A program made the translations under genes and the position numbers. A DNA stretch of 64,000 nucleotides from Thalassovita mediterranea (lineage in GTDB: Bacteria > Pseudomonadota > Alphaproteobacteria > Caulobacterales > Hyphomonadaceae), in the NCBI GenBank assembly GCA_019448215.1, contig CP080408.1:2542001-2606000 (forward strand), given 5' to 3'. Positions within the stretch are counted from its first letter, which is position 1. Every line of letters starts with the position of its first letter. Shown piece by piece: positions 31,735 through 39,799 of this stretch. The notes below the pieces were generated by a model that did not search any database, had not been told where the DNA came from, and was given only the letters and a program-made list of their open reading frames with translations.

Positions 31735-34464
31735 ATGCAACGTCTTCTTCTTGTGTGCGCGCTTGCTTTCGGGCTTGCTTCGTGTGGTCCGACGCCGCGT
31801 CAGCAACAGCCGGAACTGTCCGAACTGTATGAGCGCGCGCCGCGAGGGCCTCTGCCTGATGGCGTTCGCCCGACCGCATACGACATGGATTTGAAGATCG
31901 ACCCGCGTGGCACGCGGTTTGGTGGCACAGTCACGATCGATGTCGAGTTCGACCAGCCTGCCCAGGGCTTCTGGCTTCATGGACAGGGGCTCGAGATCAA
32001 AGAAGTCACCGTCAGCGGCACGAATATGCAGGATGAGGCGGCAACCTGGCGCGATGTCCTGAATTCAGGGGTCGCCTGGATCCACTTTCCACGGCGCGCT
32101 GGTGCGGGAACCGTCCGCGTCGAGATAGACTATACCGCGCCTTTCGATGCCAATCTTGCAGGGCTGTTCAAGGTTGAGGAGCAGGGCGGCGCCTATGCTC
32201 TCGCGAAGTCTGAAAGTATTCAGGCGCGCCGTTTCATGCCGGGCTTTGATGAACCGCGCTTCAAGACGCCTTATGACATCGTCCTGACCGTGCCCGAAGA
32301 CGACACAGCGATCGCAAACACGCCGATAGAGCGTGAAGAAACTCTGGAAGATGAAGGCTTTAAGCGGATTACCTTCAAGCCGACCCGTCCACTTCCGACT
32401 TACCTGTTGTCGCTTGCTGTCGGTCCGTTCGACCGGCTGGATGGGCCTTCGCTCTCGCCGAATGAAGTGCGGGATTTTTCGGTTCCGCTGACGGGCTACA
32501 CAAGGGCCGGGAAGGGTAGCGAAATCTCCTATGCTCTTATGATGACAGAGCCGATGGTGGCGTTCTTTGAAAGAGAACTTGGCGTTCCGTATCCTTATGA
32601 AAAGCTCGATATCATCGCGGCCCCGCAATGGCCGAGCGGTGCAACAGAGCTTGCAGCTGCGATCACCTATCGCGAGAGCCGAATTCTCTATGGGCCATCG
32701 AGCGGCCCTGCGATGCGCCGGGCACTTCTGAACATTCACAGCCACGAAATCGCGCATATGTGGTTCGGCGATCTGGTTACGCCGCCGTGGTGGGATGATC
32801 TCTGGCTGAAGGAAGCGTTTTCAAGTTGGGCGACGGGCATCGTGCTATCCGAGCTGGAGCCGGATGGCGGCTATGAGCTGGATGCTGTTGCCGACAGTAT
32901 CAGCGCAATGTCGCTCGACAGCCTGCGCAGCGCACGCGCTGTCAGAGAGCCGATCACGCTAAACGAGGACATCCGCAACGCCTACGACTCGATTACCTAT
33001 GACAAAGGCCTCGCCGTCATCGCGATGGTGGACTCCTATTTCGGGGCCGACAAGTTCCGCCCGGCGCTTGGTCGCTATATCTCGCGTTTCGAGGACTCGG
33101 TTGCTGACAGCCCTGACTTCTTCGAGGTGATCGCTGACGAGACCAATGAGCCGGACCTGACGACGGCGTTTCGCAGCTTCGTCGAGCAGTCAGGCCTGCC
33201 GCTGGTGAACGCTGAGCTGCAATGCCGCGAAGGCCGCACGCCGGAGGTGTCCCTGTCGCAGAGCCGGTACGAACCTCTTGGCAGCCCGATCGAACAGAGC
33301 CGGCGTTGGACGATTCCCTACTGTCTCGTGGCGGCGAGCGGCGACACGCGTGAACGCGTCTGCACCATGATGAGTGAGCAAACCGCGACGCTGACGCTGG
33401 ACCAGTTTGAGACCTGTCCGGACTGGATCATGCCGAATGCGGGCGGCGCCGGATACTGGCGCTTTAACCTGCCTGACGCGCAGTGGGCATTGCTGGCTGT
33501 GAACTTTGGATCGCTGGAGGCCGGTGAAGCCATGGTCGCCGTTGATAGCGCCGTGGCGAGTTTCGAAGCAGGTAACCTTGCCCTCCCGACCCTTATGGCG
33601 ATCGCAAATGCCGCGGCCCGGCATGACCAGCGCCAGGTCGTCGATGGCGCAATGCGCGCTTATTCCGCGCTGTACCGTGCCGTTTCGACTGACGAGGCCG
33701 CACGTGCAGGCATGGAAGCCGAGATCGCCCGCGTATTCGGGCCGCGCCTCGAGCGCGCAAGACAGTCTGATATCGAGAGCGATCGCATTCTGGTTTCCCG
33801 GCTGGAATCATTCCTGGCACGCACCGGCAATGACGCCGAGCTGCGCGAAGAGTTCGCGCGTGCGGCGAATGCGTATGTCGGACTTCCCGTGAGCGGCGAA
33901 GTACGTGGGCTGACGAGCGACGATTTCTCGACCGCGCTTTCCATCGGCATGCAGGAAGGCGGGGAACGCTTCCTTGAAGCGATGTTGGCGTCGCTTTCTG
34001 ACATTGATGATCCGACCTTTGAGCAGGCGGTTGCCTACGCGATCGGTCAGAACAATGACCCCGAGTTGCTGCCAGTCATCATGGAGCTTTCCATGTCAGG
34101 ACAGCTTGGCACCCGCGAGACCTATTCGATCATGTCCGGCCAGATGCGCCAGAGCGAGGTCAAACAGGACGCATGGGCGTGGCTGCAGGCGAATTATCCG
34201 GAATTCGTGAAGCGTATTCCCGGTCAGCGCCCGCGCTCAACGCCGCGGCTTGCAGATGATCTCTGCTCACCGACGGCAATTGTCGAGCTTGAGGCCCTTT
34301 TTGGCGCGTATGGCGACCTCGCGCCGGGCTATGAACGAGCGCTTGCTGAAGCCCGTGAGAGCATCGGGCTCTGCGTCGCGCTTGAAGCGGAGCGCGCTGA
34401 TGACATCCGTAGCTATTTTGCCGGTTTCGCCCCGTCCGATACGGCGCCCGAAGATAGCAACTGA
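31735..34464 (+). CDS. M1-family metallopeptidase (aminopeptidase N-like), lipoprotein
   Basis: 909 residues. The signal ends in lipobox LASC (Cys about 17). The N-terminal beta domain is followed by the catalytic domain with zinc site HEIAHMW (HExxH) and the third ligand in WLKEAFSSWA. The upstream substrate-binding motif, GAMEN in the family, reads GATEL here before ITYRES, so Met and Asn are lost and Glu is kept. The rest is an ERAP1-C-like helical repeat domain, with several Cys suited to disulfides. It probably trims peptides in the envelope. The last 52 bases overlap the convergent CoA-transferase gene. Confidence 0.92.
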   Translation: MQRLLLVCALAFGLASCGPTPRQQQPELSELYERAPRGPLPDGVRPTAYDMDLKIDPRGTRFGGTVTIDVEFDQPAQGFWLHGQGLEIKEVTVSGTNMQDEAATWRDVLNSGVAWIHFPRRAGAGTVRVEIDYTAPFDANLAGLFKVEEQGGAYALAKSESIQARRFMPGFDEPRFKTPYDIVLTVPEDDTAIANTPIEREETLEDEGFKRITFKPTRPLPTYLLSLAVGPFDRLDGPSLSPNEVRDFSVPLTGYTRAGKGSEISYALMMTEPMVAFFERELGVPYPYEKLDIIAAPQWPSGATELAAAITYRESRILYGPSSGPAMRRALLNIHSHEIAHMWFGDLVTPPWWDDLWLKEAFSSWATGIVLSELEPDGGYELDAVADSISAMSLDSLRSARAVREPITLNEDIRNAYDSITYDKGLAVIAMVDSYFGADKFRPALGRYISRFEDSVADSPDFFEVIADETNEPDLTTAFRSFVEQSGLPLVNAELQCREGRTPEVSLSQSRYEPLGSPIEQSRRWTIPYCLVAASGDTRERVCTMMSEQTATLTLDQFETCPDWIMPNAGGAGYWRFNLPDAQWALLAVNFGSLEAGEAMVAVDSAVASFEAGNLALPTLMAIANAAARHDQRQVVDGAMRAYSALYRAVSTDEAARAGMEAEIARVFGPRLERARQSDIESDRILVSRLESFLARTGNDAELREEFARAANAYVGLPVSGEVRGLTSDDFSTALSIGMQEGGERFLEAMLASLSDIDDPTFEQAVAYAIGQNNDPELLPVIMELSMSGQLGTRETYSIMSGQMRQSEVKQDAWAWLQANYPEFVKRIPGQRPRSTPRLADDLCSPTAIVELEALFGAYGDLAPGYERALAEARESIGLCVALEAERADDIRSYFAGFAPSDTAPEDSN

Positions 34465-35633
34465 GTGATCTCATCCTCGCTGCGCCCGAGGCCAGCGAGG
34501 ACCTCTCGGCTATGTTGACCGAATTTCGGTGAGGGGCCTTTCGGGCCATCATTCGCACCGGGAAACCGGACGGGCGAGGCAGGTGACTTGAACGAGCTGC
34601 CATCGCCTGCGGCTGATGGGACGTCCACGATGCCGCCGGCTGCAAGAACCTGCGGATCGGCCGCTGCTTCGGCCATCGTCTGGACCGGCGCCCAGGCGAT
34701 TGAATGCTCATCCAGACGCTTGGCAGCTTCTTCCTTCGTCATCGCCCCAAAGCCTTCATCGAGGACGCCGACACATTCGACGCTATTCTTGCGGCGGGCC
34801 TTTGGCGAAGAGAAGCGCTCATCTTCGATCAGGTCCTCGCGGCCTATGACCCGGCAGATCGGACCCCAGTCAGAATTGCCCTGACGCGCGACGATGCAGA
34901 GCCAGTGATCGTCACTGGTGCGGAAAAAGTTCATGATTGGCACGGTCTGCTCGTGGCGCTGCTTGGTGGAGCCAAGCCGCCCGAAGAAGAGCTGGATCGC
35001 GAAATCAGAGCCAAGCGTGAAGAGGGCGGTGCGCAGCAGCGAAGCCTCTACCAGCCGGCCCTTGCCGGTCTTGGTAGCCTCCACCAGCGCCGCGCAGATG
35101 CCAGCGGCCGCAGCGATGCTGGTCGTGTGGTCGCCGAAGGCCGTGCGGCACGGGAATGGCTCACCGCCCTTCGGGATGGTGGTGCGCGCCGCGCCTGAGC
35201 GTGCCCAGAAGCTCGCCACGTCGAAGCCAGGCTTGTCGGCGTCCGGGCCATCGAGGCCGTATCCAGTCAGGCTGCAATAGACGAGTTTTGGATTGACTGA
35301 TTTCAGACCTTCATAGTCGAGGCCAGACCGCGCGAGGCCGCCGGGGCGAACATTGGTCAGAAAGACGTCCGCGCTTTCGGCGAGTTCGCGGAGGATCTTG
35401 CGGCCCTCATCGGTGGTCGTGTCGAGCGCGATGGACTTCTTGCCGCGATTGTCGAAATCAAAGACCGGATTGTCCTGGATGTCGGTGCCAATGGTCGCGA
35501 AGAATTTGCGGATCGGGTCGCCGCCGGGTGGTTCAACCTTGATCACTTCGGCGCCCCAGTCACTCAGGATACTGCCTGCGCCAGGGGCGGCCATATAGGT
35601 TGCGTATTCTATGACGCGAATGCCTTCGAGCAT
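34413..35633 (-). CDS. CaiB/BaiF-type CoA-transferase family protein
   Basis: 406 residues. It begins MLEGIRVIEYATYMAAPGAG, with the LSDWGAEVIKVEPPGGDP and NRGKKSIALDTTTDEGR segments of family III CoA-transferases. In formyl-CoA transferase the nucleophilic Asp169 follows the segment GRGQKVAVAMQD; the matching site here is GKGRLVEASLLRTA, with Arg in place of Asp. The enzyme may therefore not use the usual acyl-aspartate mechanism. The ATG at 35633 is chosen at the conserved N-terminus. The 3' end overlaps the peptidase gene by 52 bases. Confidence 0.9.
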   Translation of the reverse strand: MLEGIRVIEYATYMAAPGAGSILSDWGAEVIKVEPPGGDPIRKFFATIGTDIQDNPVFDFDNRGKKSIALDTTTDEGRKILRELAESADVFLTNVRPGGLARSGLDYEGLKSVNPKLVYCSLTGYGLDGPDADKPGFDVASFWARSGAARTTIPKGGEPFPCRTAFGDHTTSIAAAAGICAALVEATKTGKGRLVEASLLRTALFTLGSDFAIQLFFGRLGSTKQRHEQTVPIMNFFRTSDDHWLCIVARQGNSDWGPICRVIGREDLIEDERFSSPKARRKNSVECVGVLDEGFGAMTKEEAAKRLDEHSIAWAPVQTMAEAAADPQVLAAGGIVDVPSAAGDGSSFKSPASPVRFPGANDGPKGPSPKFGQHSREVLAGLGRSEDEITQLLSSGAVSDGAKPAK

Positions 35634-35677
35634 GTCTACTCCCAGATTTATTTCAGGCCTGCTGCCGGACCCATTGG

Positions 35678-35694
35678 TAAACCGGACATTAACC
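35678..35694 (+). promoter_or_regulatory. CtrA-like box upstream of the DUF2336 gene
   Basis: TAAA, seven bases and TTAACC fit the CtrA consensus TTAA-N7-TTAACC with one mismatch in the left half. It lies 54 bases before the ATG at 35749, in the 115-base gap between divergent genes. Confidence 0.4.
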
Positions 35695-35748
35695 GGCACA
35701 ATACAATTCTCAGCAAATTGATTCCTCGGCTGAGGGAAGGCGCTATCG

Positions 35749-36921
35749 ATGGGTATTTCAAGCATGCGGCCGCAATTGTCCGAAGGGGACATTGAGCGGC
35801 TCATGAAAGGTGAGACACCGGACGAACGGGCTGGCATTGCGCACAAGCTCTGCCGCCGGATTGCGACTGACCCTCTGACAGACGCCGAACGCCGCCACGC
35901 AGAAGAGATTATTGGCATCCTCGCGCAGGACGCCGCAGAGCTCGTTCGCAAGACGCTTTCTGTGGCGCTGCGCAACTCGCCGCGCCTGCCGCGTGACGTC
36001 GCGCTCAAGCTTGCGCGCGACGTGGAGTCCGTCGCGCTGCCCGTGCTTCAGTATTCACCGTCCCTGACCGATCAGGACCTGATCGAGCTTGTCCGCGCTG
36101 TTGAAGGCGCCAAGCAGATCGCCATCGCATCGCGCGAACGTATCGACCCCGCACTGTGTGAGACGATTGCTGGCGAGGGCATTGCTGATGCCGTGGCCGC
36201 GCTGGCGCGCAATCGCGGTGCGAGCTGGACGAACAAGGCGTTCGATCGCTCCATCGACCGGTTCGCTGAGAATGAGGGCGTGAAGACCGCGCTGATCGCG
36301 CGTGAGCATATTCCGGTTCATGTCGCTGAAAAGCTGGTGTCGCTTGTTTCGGGGCAGGCTTTCGACATGCTGGTGAACCGGCATGAGTTGCCAGCGCAGC
36401 TCGCTATCGATCTTGCTGCCGGTGCGCGTGAACGCGCGACCGTGGACCTTGTCGAGCAGGCGGACCGTAGCCAGGATATGGGCTATTTCGTCCACCAGCT
36501 TGACCTCAATGGCCGCCTGACGAACTCGCTCATCATGCGCGCGCTGTGTCTCGGACAGATGAAGTTTGTCGAACATGCCATGGCAGAGCTCGCCGGTGTC
36601 ACGCATGGCAAGGCGTGGCTGATGATCCATGATGCGGGTCCGCGTGGCCTTGCAGCAATTTTCGACCGGGCCGGTCTGCCGCGTAAGCTCCTGCCAGCCT
36701 TCAAGGCCGCGGTGAACGTCTTCCACGAAACCGAAGTCGATGGCGGTCCGAACGACAAGGCCCGCTTCCGGATGCGGATGATTGAACGCGTGCTGACGCA
36801 GTTCCAGGCCATCCCGAAGGGCGACCTCGACTATCTGCTGGAAAAACTGGATTTCTATTCAGAGCAGGCGCGCGCCATGGAAACGCCGCCGTCCGAAGAG
36901 GCAGCGCGCCGTTTCGGCTAG
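35749..36921 (+). CDS. DUF2336 domain-containing protein
   Basis: 390 residues, soluble and all-helical, with the tandem short helices of the DUF2336 family: RRIATDPLTDAERRHAEEII, LVRKTLSVALRNSPRLPRDV, ARDVESVALPVLQYSPSLTD. These repeats look HEAT-like. The function is unknown; the family is almost confined to Alphaproteobacteria. An upstream CtrA-like box suggests cell-cycle or motility-linked expression. Its stop and that of the convergent EAL-like gene share one CTAG. Confidence 0.88.
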   Translation: MGISSMRPQLSEGDIERLMKGETPDERAGIAHKLCRRIATDPLTDAERRHAEEIIGILAQDAAELVRKTLSVALRNSPRLPRDVALKLARDVESVALPVLQYSPSLTDQDLIELVRAVEGAKQIAIASRERIDPALCETIAGEGIADAVAALARNRGASWTNKAFDRSIDRFAENEGVKTALIAREHIPVHVAEKLVSLVSGQAFDMLVNRHELPAQLAIDLAAGARERATVDLVEQADRSQDMGYFVHQLDLNGRLTNSLIMRALCLGQMKFVEHAMAELAGVTHGKAWLMIHDAGPRGLAAIFDRAGLPRKLLPAFKAAVNVFHETEVDGGPNDKARFRMRMIERVLTQFQAIPKGDLDYLLEKLDFYSEQARAMETPPSEEAARRFG

Positions 36922-37607
36922 CCGTCGACCCGGGGGGCGCGGGCAAGCTCGATGCCTACGGAAGCCAGCTTCTCACCGTCGCGATAACGCGCATTCTCAG
37001 CGATGACGGCCATGCCGCAGGCGCTGGCCGCTTCGATGCGGTTGAGGAGATCGGCTTCGCTCCAGACTTTCAGCGCGTCGATGCGCACCGAATCCAGTAG
37101 GAGGCGCAGATGCGTGTCGAGCGGTGTGCACCATGAGCGCGTTGCATTGACGCCAACCCGGAAACCACGGCGGCGAAGCGCTTCGATGCTTTTGAGGATG
37201 TCGGACTTCGACTGGGACAGGGTCGCGTCGCCGACCTCGATGCAGATTTCCTGAGGGCAGATGCGGCTGCGGGCAGCGGCGGCCTCGCAGGCAATCGGTG
37301 TGTCCGGGTGCATCAGGGCCGCGATCGGGGCTTCGACAATGATCGGGCGAGCCGTTGCCTGCGGCGTCTCATTGGCAAGGCGCGCGACAGCCTCAACCTG
37401 ATGGGCGAGCCAGAGGGCCGGGCTGATGCGGTTCACGAAGAGGCTACCGGCGCCGAAAGACACGCGATCATCGAAAGCAAATTGCGTTTCGGCGACCTGG
37501 TTGACGATGTCGCCCGTGAGGAGGTGGATGACAGGGGACAGCCGCAGCTCGCCTTCGCCTGGAATAATTGATGGCTGAGCCGATGTGCGTGTCCGAACCT
37601 GTTGCAT
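36918..37607 (-). CDS. Degenerate EAL-domain protein
   Basis: 229 residues. The C-terminal half follows the EAL fold: CIEVGDATLSQ, SIEALRRRGFRVGVNATRSW (the site of LxxxGxxxxxDDFGTG), LDSVRIDALKVW (site of the D-x-IKID strand) and CGMAVIAENARYRDGEKLASVGIELA (AEGVE.x..L...G). The signature EAL glutamate and the DD metal pair are gone, so cyclic-di-GMP hydrolysis is not expected; it could bind the nucleotide or a protein. The ATG at 37607 has AGGGATG upstream. Confidence 0.72.
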   Translation of the reverse strand: MQQVRTRTSAQPSIIPGEGELRLSPVIHLLTGDIVNQVAETQFAFDDRVSFGAGSLFVNRISPALWLAHQVEAVARLANETPQATARPIIVEAPIAALMHPDTPIACEAAAARSRICPQEICIEVGDATLSQSKSDILKSIEALRRRGFRVGVNATRSWCTPLDTHLRLLLDSVRIDALKVWSEADLLNRIEAASACGMAVIAENARYRDGEKLASVGIELARAPRVDG

Positions 37608-37692
37608 GCCGCATCCCTGTCTGTGAATGTATCGAGACAAGAACAATGACAGACGCTCGTTGAGATCACGCGGATTGGAACGAGTGGATTTA

Positions 37693-37706
37693 CAGCAAAT
37701 TTGCTG
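37693..37706. promoter_or_regulatory. Perfect 14-base palindrome upstream of the Nudix gene
   Basis: CAGCAAATTTGCTG, 20 bases before the ATG at 37727, in the gap between the divergent EAL-like and Nudix genes. It could be an operator or a hairpin at the translation start. Confidence 0.35.
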
Positions 37707-37726
37707 GATCTGAGGGAGAATTCGTT

Positions 37727-38533
37727 ATGACCGATGCCGCGCCAAGACTTTCCGCTACCGTTCTCCTGCTGCGCGACGCGCCGGACCTGCAGGTCCTCAT
37801 GGTGAAGCGCCACTACCAGATCGACTTCGCCGCAGGGGCGCTGGTTTTTCCGGGCGGAAAGACGAATGACGAAGATGCGTCTGACGAGTGGGACGCCCTG
37901 AGCGACGGCAATTATGACGGCAAGGCACGGATCGCGCGGGTTGCTGCGCTTCGAGAAGCCTTTGAAGAATCAGGGATTATCCTGGCGCGCCCGGCGAGCG
38001 CGCGGGGCGAGGGCGCAGCGCTTGTTGGCGTCGATGTCGCTGACAAGCTTGCCCCGTTCCGCGAGGCCGTTGATCGGCGCGAGAAAAGCTTTGTTGAGCT
38101 GGTGAAAGAGCATGACCTCGTGCTCGCGCTCGATACGCTGGTTCACTTTGGCCACTGGATCACGCCAGACATGATGCCCAAGCGCTTCGATACGCATTTC
38201 TATCTGGCGCCGACGCCGCCGCAGCAGCTTGCGACCCATGACGGGCGTGAAACGACGGATGCTGTATGGCTGTCCCCGCAGCTGGCTCTCGACATGGAAG
38301 CGGCCGGCGAGGCGACAATCATTTTCCCTACCAAGATGAACCTTGGAAAGCTGGCCGAAGCGCAAAGCGTGCCGACCGCCATCAGCCGCTTCAAGGACAA
38401 CAAGGTCGTCACCGTGCTGCCTGTCGTCGGCAAGGATGAGAATGGCAAACCCTGCCTGCATATCCCCGCAGAGGCCGGCTATGTTCAGACGATCGAACCC
38501 CTCGAAAAAGTCGAGAACGTCGCCAAGCGCTGA
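37727..38533 (+). CDS. Nudix hydrolase (NUDT19/CoA-diphosphatase-like)
   Basis: 268 residues. The Nudix box is split by an insert: FPGGKTNDED, about 24 residues, then RVAALREAFEESGII, which supplies the REUxEExGU helix with its metal-binding Glu residues. Long boxes of this kind are found in the RP2/NUDT19 group, which cleaves acyl-CoA or CoA into phosphopantetheine parts. The C-terminal region (HWITPDMMPKRFDTHFYLA) also matches that group. GAGGGAGAA precedes the ATG. Its stop abuts the convergent amidohydrolase stop without any gap. Confidence 0.88.
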   Translation: MTDAAPRLSATVLLLRDAPDLQVLMVKRHYQIDFAAGALVFPGGKTNDEDASDEWDALSDGNYDGKARIARVAALREAFEESGIILARPASARGEGAALVGVDVADKLAPFREAVDRREKSFVELVKEHDLVLALDTLVHFGHWITPDMMPKRFDTHFYLAPTPPQQLATHDGRETTDAVWLSPQLALDMEAAGEATIIFPTKMNLGKLAEAQSVPTAISRFKDNKVVTVLPVVGKDENGKPCLHIPAEAGYVQTIEPLEKVENVAKR

Positions 38534-39799
38534 CTAGCGCTTGTAGGCGAGTGGCCGTTCGCTTTCATCGAGATTGAGGTAGCGGTCGCGCAGCTTTGTC
38601 TGGCGGCTCTCGAGCGGTTGCTCGACGCCATCGATAAAGATGCGGACAGGCGCGCTTCTAACTTCCAGCGGGTCACCATCCCAGATGACGAGGTCACCAA
38701 GGCTGCCAGCAGTCAGGCGTCCTGCACCATCGATCCCGAAAATATCGGCTGGCACCGACGTGATCGCCCGCAGGGCGTCCGTATGGTCGACGCCGCTACC
38801 GACGGCATTGCCAGCGCTCTGCAGGATAAGGCGGGCCTGGTGGCTGCTATTGTCGAAATAGGCGAAGGCGGTTGTCACACCGGCATCGAGAAGCCGCGCG
38901 GCGTTCTGCTGGGTTGCGCCGAGCTGGGCGAAACTGCCAGGCAGGTTGTCATAAGGGTCGATGATGACAGGAATCTCAGCGTCGGCGAGCTCGTCTGCGG
39001 CCATCCAGCCTTCCTGCGCGCCGAGAATGACGATCTGCAGCTGAGGATTGTCCTGCTTCAGCTCGATGATCTGGCGGATGTCGCTTTCGCGGCTGGCGGA
39101 GATCATGATCAGCTGATCGCCGCGAGCTGCACGAGAGAGGGCCTGCGCGTCGATCCGGTTGAGAACATCGCCTTCCTGTCCGGTGAGATAGCGGGCTGGA
39201 AAGGCGCGTGCATCGCCGAGGGCTGCACGGAAAGTTGCCCAGGCCGCCGGGCGTGAGCCGCCTGCGATACCGGCGCCGCCTTCACCAAGATTGATGAAAG
39301 TGAACGCGCGCTCTTCAATGATGGAGCCGGGCTCGCCCGTGGTGGTGGCAATGAAGCCCTGACCACCAAAGAGGGACGAGCCCAGGCTTGGCGCGACGGC
39401 CATGCGTGTCACGCCTTCAAGTCTCGTGACTTCAATTAGCGTGGAGGCCGGGTTAAATCCGTCGCTCATATCGAGGGCCGCGCCGAATGCAGACTGGCCA
39501 GCCGAGGTATCGTCCGTCGAGTCTTCAGCGCCGACTTCTACAATGCCGGTGCGCGAGAAAGGCGTGAAGATGCCGGGTGTGATCCAGGCGCCTTCCGCAT
39601 CGATGGTCTCAAGCCCTGACGGGAGCTGGTCCGCATCCGCCCAAGCGACGACCGTTCCGTCCCGGATGACGAGGGTCGCATCTTCGCGAACCGTCTCACC
39701 GTCAAACAGGGTGGCGTTCTGTATGGCGAGGTTCTGCGCGAGCGCACTGGCACAGACGAGCGAGGTTGACGCGGCAATTGCTGCAAATTTGAAGATCAT
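38534..39799 (-). CDS. Exported amidohydrolase-family protein lacking the HxH metal site
   Basis: 421 residues with a Sec signal peptide (to about 21, ASALAQ) and the amidohydrolase beta sandwich (NATLFDGETV, GTVVAWADAD, EGAWITPGIFTPFSRTGIVE). Where active members have PGxIDxHxH the sequence reads TPGIFTPFSR, so the two metal His are absent. The composite barrel and the C-terminal LTAGSLGDLVIWDGDPLEVRS are present. It is probably a non-catalytic partner or an enzyme with another mechanism. It overlaps the upstream active-looking homologue by 4 bases. Confidence 0.85.
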   Translation of the reverse strand: MIFKFAAIAASTSLVCASALAQNLAIQNATLFDGETVREDATLVIRDGTVVAWADADQLPSGLETIDAEGAWITPGIFTPFSRTGIVEVGAEDSTDDTSAGQSAFGAALDMSDGFNPASTLIEVTRLEGVTRMAVAPSLGSSLFGGQGFIATTTGEPGSIIEERAFTFINLGEGGAGIAGGSRPAAWATFRAALGDARAFPARYLTGQEGDVLNRIDAQALSRAARGDQLIMISASRESDIRQIIELKQDNPQLQIVILGAQEGWMAADELADAEIPVIIDPYDNLPGSFAQLGATQQNAARLLDAGVTTAFAYFDNSSHQARLILQSAGNAVGSGVDHTDALRAITSVPADIFGIDGAGRLTAGSLGDLVIWDGDPLEVRSAPVRIFIDGVEQPLESRQTKLRDRYLNLDESERPLAYKR

